64,000 nt of DNA from Rubrivivax sp. (GCA_016719535.1 JADJYX010000001.1:930001-994000), one strand, 5' to 3'. Positions 15,411-25,877 are shown, numbered from the stretch's first letter. Made by a program: numbers and translations. Notes: generated from the sequence alone by a model not told the origin.

Positions 15411-16478
15411 ATGGCTCATCGCACCCCGATCGAGAGCGGCGCCCCCGACAACAAGCCGTTCCTGCACCCGACGCTGCTGAAGAACTACGGCAACTGGAAA
15501 TACCACGACCGCCCGCGCCCGGGTGTGCTGCACCACGTGGCGCACAGCGGCGACGAGGTCTGGAGCGTGCGCGCCGGCACGCAGCGGCAGATGGACGTGC
15601 ACACCATCCGCAAGCTGTGCGACATCGCCGACACCTATGCCGAAGGGCATGTGCGCTTCACGATCCGCAGCAACATCGAATTCATGGTGTCCGACCCGAA
15701 CAAGGTCGCGCCGCTGATCAGCGCGCTCACCGAGAGCGGCTTCCCGGTCGGCGGCACCGGCAATTCGGTGAGCATGATCGCGCACACCCAGGGCTGGCTG
15801 CACTGCGACATCCCGGGCACCGACGCCTCGGGCGCGGTGAAGGCCCTGATGGACGAGCTGCACGCCGAGTTCATCAAGGAGGAGATGCCCAACCGCGTGC
15901 ACATGTCGACCAGCTGCTGCGAGATCAACTGCGGCGGCCAGGCCGACATCGCCATCGTCGTGCAGCACACCAAGCCGCCGAAGATCAACCACGATCTGGT
16001 GGCCAATGTCTGCGAGCGTCCGGCGGTGGTGGCGCGCTGCCCGGTGGCGGCCATCCGGCCGGCGCTGGTCAACGGCAAGCCCTCGCTCGAGGTCGACGAG
16101 AAGAAATGCATCTGCTGCGGCGCCTGCTATCCCCCGTGCCCGCCGATGCAGATCAACGACCCCGAGCATTCCAAGCTGGCGATCTGGGTCGGTGGCAAGA
16201 ATTCAAACGCCCGCGGCAAGCCCACCTTCATGAAGATGGTGGCCAGCGGCCTGCCCAACAACCCGCCGCGCTGGCCCGAGGTGTCGGCGATGGTGAAGAA
16301 GATCCTCTACACCTACAAGGAAGACGCACGCTCGTGGGAGCGGCTGTCCGACTGGGTGGAGCGCATCGGCTGGCCGCGCTTCTTCGAGAAGTGCGACCTG
16401 CCCTTCACCAAATACCTGATCGATGACTGGCGCGGTTCGCGCAACAACCTCAACGCGTCCACCCACATCAGGTTCTGA
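15411..16478 (+). CDS. dsrB: Reverse dissimilatory sulfite reductase beta subunit
   Basis: 355 residues, the normal DsrB length. Cysteine clusters for the sirohaem-linked Fe-S site are C132 and C169/C170 to C174 (STSCCEINCGGQ). A ferredoxin-type cluster KKCICCGACYPPCPP lies near 232-243. Partner of DsrA; the gene starts 16 bases after dsrA behind a CAGGAGACA ribosome site. Followed closely by dsrE. The cluster order dsrAB-EFH-C matches purple and colourless sulfur oxidisers. Confidence 0.97.
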   Translation: MAHRTPIESGAPDNKPFLHPTLLKNYGNWKYHDRPRPGVLHHVAHSGDEVWSVRAGTQRQMDVHTIRKLCDIADTYAEGHVRFTIRSNIEFMVSDPNKVAPLISALTESGFPVGGTGNSVSMIAHTQGWLHCDIPGTDASGAVKALMDELHAEFIKEEMPNRVHMSTSCCEINCGGQADIAIVVQHTKPPKINHDLVANVCERPAVVARCPVAAIRPALVNGKPSLEVDEKKCICCGACYPPCPPMQINDPEHSKLAIWVGGKNSNARGKPTFMKMVASGLPNNPPRWPEVSAMVKKILYTYKEDARSWERLSDWVERIGWPRFFEKCDLPFTKYLIDDWRGSRNNLNASTHIRF

Positions 16479-16483
16479 TCGCG

Positions 16484-16843
16484 ATGAAGCTCGCTCTCTT
16501 GGTCAGCGAAGGCCCGTATACGCACCAGGCCAGCGATACGGCCTGGAACTTCGCCCAGGCTGCGATCGCCAAGGGGCATGAGGTGATGCGCGTCTTCTTC
16601 TATCACGACGGTGTCTACAACGCGACGAAGCTGACCGAGCCGCCGCAGGACGACCGCCACATCGTCAACCGCTGGTCGGCGCTGAAGGAACAGCATGGCG
16701 TCGACCTCGTGGTGTGCGTGGCCGCGGCACTGCGCCGCGGCATCAAGGACGAGGTGCTGGCGCCGGGGTTCCGCATCAGCGGCCTGGGGCAGCTGATCGA
16801 CGCCGGCATCAAGGCCGACCGTACCGTGACCTTCGGGGATTGA
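16484..16843 (+). CDS. dsrE: Sulfur-transfer subunit DsrE
   Basis: 119 residues. The active-site Cys falls at residue 78 in DLVVCVAAALRRG, the same position as the persulfide-carrying Cys in Allochromatium DsrE. Forms the hexameric DsrE2F2H2 complex with the next two products, taking sulfur from TusA and handing it to DsrC. Starts 5 bases after dsrB. DsrEFH is present in sulfur oxidisers but not in sulfate reducers, supporting an oxidative pathway. Confidence 0.96.
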   Translation: MKLALLVSEGPYTHQASDTAWNFAQAAIAKGHEVMRVFFYHDGVYNATKLTEPPQDDRHIVNRWSALKEQHGVDLVVCVAAALRRGIKDEVLAPGFRISGLGQLIDAGIKADRTVTFGD

Positions 16844-16845
16844 GC

Positions 16846-17208
16846 ATGGCGCAGAAGAAGTTCATGTTCGTCAACCGCAAGGCCCCCTACGGCACCATCT
16901 ACGCGCTGGAGAGCCTGGAAGTCGTGCTCATCGCCGCCACCTTCGACCAGGATGTGAGCCTGGCCTTCGTCGACGACGGTGTCTACGAGTTGATCAAGGG
17001 CCAGGACACGCTGGGCATCGGCATCAAGAACCACTCCAAGACCTACCGCGCGCTCGACGGCTACGACGTCGAGAAGCTGTATGTCGAGCGCGAGTCGATG
17101 GCCGCGCGCGGGCTCACCGAGGCCGACCTGCTGGTCGACGTCGAGGTGCTGTCCAGCGCCCAGATGGCGGCGCTGATGGCCGAGCAGGACGTGGTTCTTT
17201 CCTTCTAG
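16846..17208 (+). CDS. dsrF: Sulfur-transfer subunit DsrF
   Basis: 120 residues, full-length DsrF/TusC type. It contains no cysteine at all, consistent with DsrF being a structural partner rather than a persulfide carrier. The N-terminal MFVNRKAPYGTIYALESLE and central AFVDDGVYELIKGQ segments are characteristic. Starts 2 bases after the dsrE stop and precedes dsrH by 8 bases, so the three are made together. Confidence 0.95.
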   Translation: MAQKKFMFVNRKAPYGTIYALESLEVVLIAATFDQDVSLAFVDDGVYELIKGQDTLGIGIKNHSKTYRALDGYDVEKLYVERESMAARGLTEADLLVDVEVLSSAQMAALMAEQDVVLSF

Positions 17209-17216
17209 AGGCCGGC

Positions 17217-17516
17217 ATGCTGCACATCGTCAACAAGTCCCATACGGAGCGCAATGCGCTGGCCAGTTGCCTGCGCCTGGCGCTGGACGGCCAGGCGCTG
17301 CTGCTGACGGAGGACGGCATCTACGCCGCCACCGCGGCCGCTGCGGGGGCCTCGGGCATCGCCGCGGCCACCGCCCGCCTGAAGGTCTATGCGCTGCAGG
17401 GCGACGTGGCCGCGCGCGGCATGGCCGGCAAGCTGGCCGACGGCGTGACCCTGATCGACTATGCCGGCTTCGTCGACCTCGTCGTCGAACACCCGAACAA
17501 CCAATCCTGGCTCTGA
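17217..17516 (+). CDS. dsrH: Sulfur-transfer subunit DsrH
   Basis: 99 residues, TusB/DsrH fold. Begins MLHIVNKSHTERNALASCLRLA; Cys18 corresponds to the conserved DsrH cysteine (Cys20 in Allochromatium). Third subunit of DsrE2F2H2. The gene follows dsrF directly and is followed by dsrC behind a TAGGAGACGA ribosome site. Confidence 0.95.
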   Translation: MLHIVNKSHTERNALASCLRLALDGQALLLTEDGIYAATAAAAGASGIAAATARLKVYALQGDVAARGMAGKLADGVTLIDYAGFVDLVVEHPNNQSWL

Positions 17517-17543
17517 AGAGCCCACCCCTAGGAGACGAGCACC

Positions 17544-17876
17544 ATGCCCATCGAAGTCAACGGCGCCACCATCGAAACCGACGAGGAAGGCTATCTCGTC
17601 AACCTGGCCGACTGGAACGAGGACATCGCCAACGAGATCGCGAAAACCGAGAGCCTGGAGATGACGCCCAACCACTGGGAGGTCGTCAATTTCCTGCGCT
17701 CGTACTACGACGAATACCAGATCGCGCCCGCCGTGCGCGTGCTGACCAAGGCCATCGGCAAGCAGCTCGGCGAAGAAAAGGGCAACAGCAAATACCTCTA
17801 CGAGCTGTTCCCCTACGGTCCGGCGAAGCAGGCCTGCAAGATCGCAGGACTGCCCAAGCCGACGGGTTGCGTGTAA
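17544..17876 (+). CDS. dsrC: DsrC, sulfur-carrying substrate of DsrAB
   Basis: 110 residues. The true two-cysteine DsrC of this cluster: the C-terminal arm GPAKQACKIAGLPKPTGCV has Cys98 and the penultimate Cys109, which together form the persulfide/trisulfide that DsrAB oxidises and DsrMKJOP resolves. Strong AGGAGACGAG ribosome site. It lies between dsrH and dsrM. Two paralogues in this window, at 12627 and 27435, lack both cysteines and so cannot replace it. Confidence 0.97.
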   Translation: MPIEVNGATIETDEEGYLVNLADWNEDIANEIAKTESLEMTPNHWEVVNFLRSYYDEYQIAPAVRVLTKAIGKQLGEEKGNSKYLYELFPYGPAKQACKIAGLPKPTGCV

Positions 17877-17919
17877 GCGCAGCCGTTTTTCCGCCCGCCC
17901 CCGCAACACCGCGACGACC

Positions 17920-18648
17920 ATGTCGGCGCTCGCGATCGGCTACGCCTTGCTCTTCTACGCCGCCACCGCGATCTTCGTGGTCGGCCTGGCGGTGAAGATC
18001 CGCGGCTACTGGCGCACACCGTCGCCGCTGAAGATCCCCACCACGCCGGCGCCCACCACCGGCACCGGCGTGGCGCTGCGCATGACGCGCGAGGTCGTCT
18101 TCTTCGAGAGCCTGTTCAAGAGCAACAAGTGGACCTGGGCTTTCGGCTGGCTGTTCCATGCCGCGCTGCTGCTGGTGCTGCTGCGCCACGTGCGCTACTT
18201 CCAGCAGCCGGTGTGGACGCCGATCGTCTTCGTGCAGTTTGCCGGCACCTATGCCGGCTTCGCGATGGTCGCCGGCCTGGCCGGGCTGTGGGCGCGCCGC
18301 TTCCTGGTCGACCGCGTGCGCTATATCTCCACGCCGTCGGACCACCTGCACCTGGCGCTGCTGCTGGCGATCGGGCTGTCGGGGCTGACGATGCGCTTCG
18401 TCGCCCACACCGACATCGTCGCCGTCAAGGCCTTCATGCTGGGGCTGATGCGCTTCGACATCCAGCCGCTGCCGGCCGACCCGCTGCTGCTCATCCACCT
18501 GAGCCTGGTGGCGCTGCTGATGATCGTCTTCCCGATCAGCAAGCTGCTGCATGCGCCGGGGCTGTTCTTCAGCCCGACGCGGCACCAGATCGACAACCCG
18601 CGCGATGCGCGCCACCAGGCCGCGTGGACCGCGGCACTGGACCGCTAG
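17920..18648 (+). CDS. dsrM: DsrM, membrane cytochrome b subunit
   Basis: 242 residues with about five transmembrane helices (starting SALAIGYALLFYAATAIFVVG). NarI-like. Histidines near helix ends (FHAALLLVLLRHVRYF; FVAHTDIVAV; LIHLSLVALLM) are candidate haem b ligands. It exchanges electrons between the quinone pool and DsrK within DsrMKJOP at the inner membrane. Starts 43 bases after dsrC; dsrK starts 10 bases after its stop. Confidence 0.93.
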   Translation: MSALAIGYALLFYAATAIFVVGLAVKIRGYWRTPSPLKIPTTPAPTTGTGVALRMTREVVFFESLFKSNKWTWAFGWLFHAALLLVLLRHVRYFQQPVWTPIVFVQFAGTYAGFAMVAGLAGLWARRFLVDRVRYISTPSDHLHLALLLAIGLSGLTMRFVAHTDIVAVKAFMLGLMRFDIQPLPADPLLLIHLSLVALLMIVFPISKLLHAPGLFFSPTRHQIDNPRDARHQAAWTAALDR

Positions 18649-18658
18649 GGCGACCGCG

Positions 18659-20191
<1,533 letters not shown>

Positions 20192-20213
20192 GCCAAGCAC
20201 CAGGGGGACGAAC

Positions 20214-21488
20214 GTGGCCCATGTCGTGATCCTCGGCGCCGGTCTCGGCGGCATGCCCGCCGCCTACGAGATGCGCGCCGCGCTCGGCAGCGAGCACCGC
20301 GTGACGGTGGTCAGCGCGGTCGACTATTTCCAGTTCGTGCCCTCCAACCCCTGGGTCGCGGTGGGCTGGCGTCAGCGCGAGGAGGTCATCCTGCAGGTGG
20401 CGCCGCTGCTGGCCCGCAAGGGCATCGACTTCGTGCCCAGGCCGGTGACGAAGATCGACGCCGAGGGCAGCCGGCTCGAATTTGCCGACCGCGAGCCGCT
20501 GGCCTACGACTACCTCGTCATCACCACCGGCCCCAAGCTGAGCTTCGACGAGGTGCCCGGCGCCGGCCCGCATGGCGGGCACACGCATTCGGTGTGCACG
20601 GTCGACCACGCCCAGCGCTTCTGGGCCGAATACCAGACCTTCCTGCAGGACCCGGGGCCGGTGGTTATCGGCGCCATGCCGATGGCCAGCTGCTTCGGCC
20701 CGGCCTACGAAATGGCCTTCATCCTCGATGCCGACCTGCGCAAGCGCAAGCTGCGCCACAAGGTGCCGATCACCTTCGTCACCAGCGAGCCCTATATCGG
20801 CCACCTGGGCCTGGGCGGCGTGGGCGACAGCAAGAGCATGCTCGAAAGCGAGCTGCGCGGCCACGACATGAAGTGGATCACCAACGCGAAGACGACCCGG
20901 GTCGAGGCCGGCAAGCTCTTCGTCACGCAGCTCGACGACCTCGGCCAGGTCTTCAAGGAGCACGAGGTGCCCTTCAAGATGGCCATGATGCTGCCGGCGT
21001 TCAAGGGCGTGGACGCGGTGGCCGCCGTGGCCAACCTGTGCAACCCGCGCGGCTTCGTGCTGATCGACGACTACCAGCGCAGCAAGGCCTACAAGAACAT
21101 CTTCTCCGCCGGCGTCTGCGTGGCCATCCCGCCGGTGGAGGTCACGCCCGTGCCCACGGGCGCGCCCAAGACCGGCTACATGATCGAGACCATGGTGTCG
21201 GCGATCGTGCACAACATCGCCGACGAGCTGGCCGGCCGCACGCCGTGCACGAAGGCGACCTGGAACGCCATCTGCCTGGCCGACATGGGCGACACCGGCG
21301 CCGCCTTCGTGGCGCTGCCGCAGATCCCGCCGCGCAACGTCAACTGGTTCAAGAAGGGCAAGTGGGTGCACCTGGCCAAGATTGCCTTCGAGAAATATTT
21401 CATGCGCAAGATGAAGACCGGCAATTCCGACCCGGTCTACGAAAAGTACGTGCTCAAGGCGCTGGGCATCGTGCGCCTGGCCAAGTAG
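20214..21488 (+). CDS. sqr: Sulfide:quinone oxidoreductase
   Basis: 424 residues from a GTG start at 20214 (ribosome site CAGGGGGA). FAD-binding HVVILGAGLGGMPAAYE opens the protein. All three SQR catalytic cysteines are in place: C128 (HSVCTVDHA), C160 (ASCFGPAYE) and C354 (NAICLADMGD), at nearly the same numbers as in the Acidithiobacillus enzyme (128/160/356). A hydrophobic, basic C-terminal region (WVHLAKIAFEKYFMRKMK) fits monotopic membrane binding. It oxidises sulfide to polysulfide or sulfane sulfur and reduces quinone. Placement inside the dsr operon between dsrK and dsrL is notable. Confidence 0.92.
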   Translation: MAHVVILGAGLGGMPAAYEMRAALGSEHRVTVVSAVDYFQFVPSNPWVAVGWRQREEVILQVAPLLARKGIDFVPRPVTKIDAEGSRLEFADREPLAYDYLVITTGPKLSFDEVPGAGPHGGHTHSVCTVDHAQRFWAEYQTFLQDPGPVVIGAMPMASCFGPAYEMAFILDADLRKRKLRHKVPITFVTSEPYIGHLGLGGVGDSKSMLESELRGHDMKWITNAKTTRVEAGKLFVTQLDDLGQVFKEHEVPFKMAMMLPAFKGVDAVAAVANLCNPRGFVLIDDYQRSKAYKNIFSAGVCVAIPPVEVTPVPTGAPKTGYMIETMVSAIVHNIADELAGRTPCTKATWNAICLADMGDTGAAFVALPQIPPRNVNWFKKGKWVHLAKIAFEKYFMRKMKTGNSDPVYEKYVLKALGIVRLAK

Positions 21489-21537
21489 CGGGCACCGCCT
21501 CAGCCGCCGCCGTCAACGATCACCGAGGAACCGCACC

Positions 21538-23499
21538 ATGTCCCAACCCACGGCCGAGACCCAGCCGCTGACCTTCCGCCGCTACAAGGATGGCGACCAC
21601 CAGGTGAAGCGCTGGCAGGACGAGATCTTCGACGCCGACCATTCGCACAAGTGCCCGACCTACATCCAGAGCACGCCGCCGTGCCAGGGCTCGTGCCCGT
21701 CGGGCGAGGACATCCGCGGCTACCTCAACATCGTGCGCGGCATCGAGAAGCCGCCCGCGGGCATGAAGTGGCAGGAATATGCCTGGCGCCGCCTGACCGA
21801 GGCCAACCCGCTGCCCAGCGTGATGGGCCGCGTGTGCCCGGCGCCCTGCGAATCGGGCTGCAACCGCAACCAGGTCGAGGATTTCGTCGGCATCAATTCG
21901 GTCGAGCACTTCCTCGGTGAGTGGGCGATCGAGAACCAGCTCGCCTTCCCCAGGCCCGCGCAGCGCAGCGGCAAGAAGGTGGCGGTGGTCGGCGGCGGCC
22001 CGGCGGGCCTGTCGGCGGCCTACCAGCTGGCGCGCAAGGGCCACGACGTGACGATCTTCGACGAGCGCGCCGAACTCGGCGGCATGATGCGCTACGGCAT
22101 CCCGGGCTTTCGCACGCCGCGGCAGGTGCTGGATGCCGAGATCCAGCGCATCCTCGACCTCGGCGTCACCGCACGCTGCGGCACGCGCATCGGCACCGAC
22201 GTCACGCTGGCGCAGATCGAAGCCGAATTCGACGCCGTCTTCCTGGGCCTGGGCGCACAGAGCGGCCGCCCGCTGCCGGTGGAGGGCAGCGACGCCCCCA
22301 ACGTCGTCACCGCCACCGCCTTCCTCAAGGCCTTCAACGACGGCCGCCTGCAGCATGTGGGCCAGCGCGTGGTGGTGGTCGGCGGCGGCGATACGTCGAT
22401 CGACGTGGCCACGGTGGCGCGCCGCCTGGGCCACATCGACCAGGTGCACGAATCCGACCGGCCCGAGAATGCCATCGCCGGCGGCGCCGGCTTTGCCGCG
22501 CACGACGCCGCGCTGCTGTCGCGTCGCCAGGGTGCCGAGGTCACGCTGACCAGCATCTTCCCGATCGAGAAGATGCAGGCCAGCAAGCACGAGGTCGAGC
22601 ATGCGCTGGCCGAAGGCATCGCCATCCGCGGCGGCCTGGCCCCGGTGGCCGTGCTGCGCAGCCCGGAGGGCCGCGCCATCGGCCTGCGCGTGATCCGCTG
22701 CGAGGCGAAGATGGTCGGCGGCAAGCTCGACATCAAGCAGATCGCGGGCACCGAGGAAGACATCGAGGCCGACCTCATCGTCTCGGCCATCGGCCAGGCG
22801 GTCGATTTCACCGGGCTGGAAGCGCTGAACAACGGCAAGGGCGCCATCAGCTCCGACAAGAACTACCAGGTGGCCAACAAGCCGGGCATGTTCTGCGGCG
22901 GCGACGTCATCCGCCCGCACCTGCTGACCACCGCCATCGGCCACGGCGCCATCGCCGCCGACGGCATCGACCGCCACCTGCGCAGCGAGGCGCTGGACAA
23001 GCGCCCCAAGGTCGACGTGCACAGCTTCGACCTCATGCGCAAGATGGTCGAGAAGGGTCTGCCGCTGACGAGCATCCACGAGCCGCTGCACGGCACCGAC
23101 AAATCCACCGGCGCGGTGCACAACTTCGACGACCGCAGCGACCGCTACGTCATCTCGCACAAGGAGCTCTACCTCGGCCACTTCCCGTATACGCCGCGCC
23201 AGCAGCGCAAGGTGGTGACGCTGAGCAAGGAAGAGGCGCTGAACAATTTCGAGGAGCGGTTGCTGCCGCTGCTGGAGGCGCAGGCGCAGGCCGAGGCCAA
23301 GCGCTGCATGAGCTGCGGGCAATGCTTCGAATGCGACAACTGCGTCGTCTACTGCCCGCAGACGGCGGTCTTCAAGGTCAAGAAGAACCAGGCCACGATG
23401 GGGCGCTACGTCGACACCGACTACAGCAAGTGCATCGGCTGCCACATCTGCAAGGACGTGTGCCCCACCGGCTACATCCAGATGGGCCTCGGGGAATAA
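21538..23499 (+). CDS. dsrL: DsrL, NAD(P)H-linked iron-sulfur flavoprotein
   Basis: 653 residues. Order: N-terminal Cys region (CPTYIQSTPPCQGSCPSGED; RVCPAPCESGCNRNQ) like glutamate synthase small subunit, an FAD Rossmann site VAVVGGGPAGLSAAY near residue 145, an NAD(P) site VVVVGGGDTSID near 280, and a C-terminal ferredoxin domain with CMSCGQCFECDNC and CIGCHICKDVC. It accepts electrons from DsrAB during sulfur oxidation and reduces NAD(P)+. The stop is immediately followed by the dsrJ start. The linker and C-terminus correspond to the type found in sulfur oxidisers. Confidence 0.94.
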   Translation: MSQPTAETQPLTFRRYKDGDHQVKRWQDEIFDADHSHKCPTYIQSTPPCQGSCPSGEDIRGYLNIVRGIEKPPAGMKWQEYAWRRLTEANPLPSVMGRVCPAPCESGCNRNQVEDFVGINSVEHFLGEWAIENQLAFPRPAQRSGKKVAVVGGGPAGLSAAYQLARKGHDVTIFDERAELGGMMRYGIPGFRTPRQVLDAEIQRILDLGVTARCGTRIGTDVTLAQIEAEFDAVFLGLGAQSGRPLPVEGSDAPNVVTATAFLKAFNDGRLQHVGQRVVVVGGGDTSIDVATVARRLGHIDQVHESDRPENAIAGGAGFAAHDAALLSRRQGAEVTLTSIFPIEKMQASKHEVEHALAEGIAIRGGLAPVAVLRSPEGRAIGLRVIRCEAKMVGGKLDIKQIAGTEEDIEADLIVSAIGQAVDFTGLEALNNGKGAISSDKNYQVANKPGMFCGGDVIRPHLLTTAIGHGAIAADGIDRHLRSEALDKRPKVDVHSFDLMRKMVEKGLPLTSIHEPLHGTDKSTGAVHNFDDRSDRYVISHKELYLGHFPYTPRQQRKVVTLSKEEALNNFEERLLPLLEAQAQAEAKRCMSCGQCFECDNCVVYCPQTAVFKVKKNQATMGRYVDTDYSKCIGCHICKDVCPTGYIQMGLGE

Positions 23500-23952
23500 A
23501 TGGCCCCCCCCCGAAGCGCCTTCGGCGCCTCCCCCCCAGGGGGGCGACGCCAGCGGACCGGCAAAGCCGGATCCGCGGCGTCCGCTTGGTCGCGCGCCGC
23601 CTGCCTGGCTGCGGCCTCGCTGCTGTGGGGTGCGGTGGCAGCCGAGCCGGCCGGCCGCACGCCGAAGCCTGCCATCGAGCCGGCGAAGGCGGGCACGCAG
23701 TGCATCGCGCCGACCGAGGTGATGCGGCGCGATCACCCGAAGATGCTGACGCACCAGCGCGACGACACCGTGCGCGGCGGCATTCGCGGCGCCCAGGCCA
23801 GCCTGCGCGGCTGCATCGACTGCCATGCCGGCGCCGCCACGCACAGCGTGGCCAAGGCGCCGGGCGATTTCTGCGTCAGCTGCCACGGCTATGCGGCGGT
23901 GAAGATCGACTGCTTCGACTGCCATGCCAGCACGAAGGGGGCCAGGCGGTGA
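23500..23952 (+). CDS. dsrJ: DsrJ, triheme cytochrome c
   Basis: 150 residues. Three haem sites CIDCH (105-109), CVSCH (125-129) and CFDCH (138-142). Cys68 in GTQCIAPTEVM matches the DsrJ cysteine that can ligate one haem. The hydrophobic signal (about 34-49, ending AVAAEP) predicts periplasmic export, perhaps uncleaved as an anchor. ATG 23500 is the only usable in-frame start. It makes the first ~28 residues come from a GC-rich repeat element, giving an unusually long hydrophilic lead before the signal. Overlaps dsrO by 4 bases. Confidence 0.9.
   Translation: MAPPRSAFGASPPGGRRQRTGKAGSAASAWSRAACLAAASLLWGAVAAEPAGRTPKPAIEPAKAGTQCIAPTEVMRRDHPKMLTHQRDDTVRGGIRGAQASLRGCIDCHAGAATHSVAKAPGDFCVSCHGYAAVKIDCFDCHASTKGARR
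23503..23590 (+). repeat. GC-rich repeat element overlapping the dsrJ 5' end
   Basis: A C-run, a GAAGCGCCTTCGGCGCC palindrome, then CCCCCCCAGGGGGGC and ACCGGCAAAGCCGG: nested short dyads like those I recall in intergenic repeats of Comamonadaceae. Related elements lie at 25878, 36521 and 45072. Here the element has no room between dsrL and dsrJ and is read as coding sequence. Confidence 0.5.
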
Positions 23953-24713
23953 GCGGGGCGCCCAAGACCGTCGACGGCGGCCGCCGTGCCTGGCTGGGCG
24001 TGGCCGCAGCCGGGCTGGCCGGCGTGATGCTGGCGCCCGGCGTGCGGCTGATCGAGATCGCCCGCGCCGCACCTGCCGCACCCGCCAAGACCGGCGGCGG
24101 TGCCAACCCGGCGGTGCGCTGGGGCATGCTGATCGACACCACGAAGTGCGCACCCGGCTGCGATGACTGCGTGACCGCGTGCCACACCGAAAACGGCCTC
24201 GGCACGCCGACGCGCTCGACCGATGCGCGCTGGATCCGCAAGATCGACATCAAGGAGGTCAGGACCGGCCGCCAGGCCTCGGTGCCGGTGATGTGCCAGC
24301 ACTGCGCCGAGCCGCCCTGCGTCGACGTCTGCCCCACCGGCGCCTCGTTCAAGCGCGCCGACGGCATCGTGCTGGTCGACCGCCACAGCTGCATCGGCTG
24401 CCGCTACTGCATGATGGCCTGCCCCTACAAGGCGCGCAGCTTCGTGCACGAGCCGCTGACCGACCAGCATCCCGACGTGCCGCGCGGCAAGGGTTGCGTC
24501 GAGAGCTGCACGCTGTGCGTGCACCGCCTCGACCGCGGCGAGAAGATCACCGCCTGCGCCGAGGCCTGTGCCAAGGCCGGCCATGGCGCCATCGTCTTCG
24601 GCGACCTCAACGACCCGGGCAGCGAGATCGCGCGCCGCGTGCGCGAGATCCAGACGACACAGCTGCGTGCCGACCTGAAGCTGGATCCGGGTGTCCGCTA
24701 CCACGGGATCTGA
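23949..24713 (+). CDS. dsrO: DsrO, periplasmic ferredoxin-like subunit
   Basis: 254 residues from a GTG that overlaps the dsrJ stop (GTGA). A twin-arginine signal GGRRAWLGVAAAGLAG predicts Tat export with the cofactor already inserted. Four [4Fe-4S] motifs are visible: CAPGCDDCVTAC, CQHCAEPPCVDVC, CIGCRYCMMAC and CTLCVHRLDRG with later Cys. It conducts electrons between DsrJ and the membrane protein DsrP. dsrP begins 3 bases downstream. Confidence 0.94.
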   Translation: MSGAPKTVDGGRRAWLGVAAAGLAGVMLAPGVRLIEIARAAPAAPAKTGGGANPAVRWGMLIDTTKCAPGCDDCVTACHTENGLGTPTRSTDARWIRKIDIKEVRTGRQASVPVMCQHCAEPPCVDVCPTGASFKRADGIVLVDRHSCIGCRYCMMACPYKARSFVHEPLTDQHPDVPRGKGCVESCTLCVHRLDRGEKITACAEACAKAGHGAIVFGDLNDPGSEIARRVREIQTTQLRADLKLDPGVRYHGI

Positions 24714-24716
24714 GCC

Positions 24717-25877
24717 ATGAAGACGATCGCCGAAACCCGCAATTTCTGGCTGCTCGTCGCGCTGGGTGGCCTCGTGACGCTGGTCGGCCTGGGTGCCGCG
24801 CATACGATGGAGGTGCATGGCCACGTCATCACCGGCATGGACAATGCGGTGGTCTGGGGCCTGCCGCATGTCTTCGCGATCTTCATGATCGTCGCCGCCT
24901 CGGGCGTTCTCAACGTGGCCTCGATCGGTTCGGTCTTCGGGCAGCCGGCCTACAAGCCGCGCGCGCCGCTGTCGGGGCTGCTCTCCATCGCGTTGCTGGC
25001 CGGCGGCCTGATGGTGCTGATGCTCGACCTCGGCCGTCCCGAGCGTGTGATCGTCGCCGCCACGCACTACAACTTTGCCTCGGTCTTCGCCTGGAACGTC
25101 TTCCTCTATTCGGGCATGGTGGCCATCGTCGCCATCTACCTGTGGACGATGTTCGAGCGCCGCTTCAACGCCTGGTCCAAGCCGGCGGGCATCGCGGCGC
25201 TCATCTGGCGCTTCGTGCTGACCACCGGCACGGGGTCGATCTTCGGCTTCCTGGTGGCGCGCCAGGCCTACCAGTCGGCGCTGCTGGCACCGCTGTTCAT
25301 CGTGCTGTCCTTCGGCTGGGGGCTGGCGGTCTTCCTCGTCGTGCAGGCGGCGATGTACCGCTGGAACGACCGCCACCTGCCGCCGGAAACGCTGGCGCGT
25401 CTGGGCCGGCTGCTGGGCGTCTTCGTCGCCGCATCGCTGTACCTGGTGGCGGTGTACCACCTGACCAACCTGTATTTCGAGCGCCAGGTCGGCTTCGAGG
25501 CCTTCATCCTGCGCGACGGTGGCATCTTTCCGCTGCTGTTCTGGGGCGGCTACGTGCTGCTGGGCTCGGTGCTGCCGATGGGGCTGCTGTTCCGCCCCCA
25601 CTGGCGCAGCGAAGGCGCGGTGCTGGCCGCGGCGCTGCTGGTGGTGGTGGGGGCCTTTGCCTGGCTGTTCGTCTTCATCATCGGCGGCCAGGCCTGGCCG
25701 CTGGACATCTTCCCCGGCCATGAGGTCAGCAGCGCCTTCGGCGATGGCCAGGTCACGCACTACCGGCCCAGCATGCCCGAATGGCTGCTCGGCATCGGCG
25801 GCCTGGGCGCGGCCTTCCTGCTCACCGCCATCGGCGTGCGCGTGCTCGACTTCATGCCGCAGGACGACTTCAAATGA
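24717..25877 (+). CDS. dsrP: DsrP, NrfD-like quinone-interacting membrane subunit
   Basis: 386 residues with about ten transmembrane helices and no cofactor-binding cysteines, as in the NrfD/PsrC family. Characteristic segments are AHTMEVHGHVITGMDNAVVWG near residue 28 and LDLGRPERVIVAATHYN near 103. It exchanges electrons between DsrO and the quinone pool, completing DsrMKJOP. A GC-rich repeat follows before dsrN. Confidence 0.94.
   Translation: MKTIAETRNFWLLVALGGLVTLVGLGAAHTMEVHGHVITGMDNAVVWGLPHVFAIFMIVAASGVLNVASIGSVFGQPAYKPRAPLSGLLSIALLAGGLMVLMLDLGRPERVIVAATHYNFASVFAWNVFLYSGMVAIVAIYLWTMFERRFNAWSKPAGIAALIWRFVLTTGTGSIFGFLVARQAYQSALLAPLFIVLSFGWGLAVFLVVQAAMYRWNDRHLPPETLARLGRLLGVFVAASLYLVAVYHLTNLYFERQVGFEAFILRDGGIFPLLFWGGYVLLGSVLPMGLLFRPHWRSEGAVLAAALLVVVGAFAWLFVFIIGGQAWPLDIFPGHEVSSAFGDGQVTHYRPSMPEWLLGIGGLGAAFLLTAIGVRVLDFMPQDDFK

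Noticed and set aside
21520..24153. Minus-strand open frame of about 877 codons opposite dsrL/dsrJ/dsrO
   Set aside because: His/Arg/Ala/Val-rich shadow of the plus-strand genes, no motif, and it spans several real genes.
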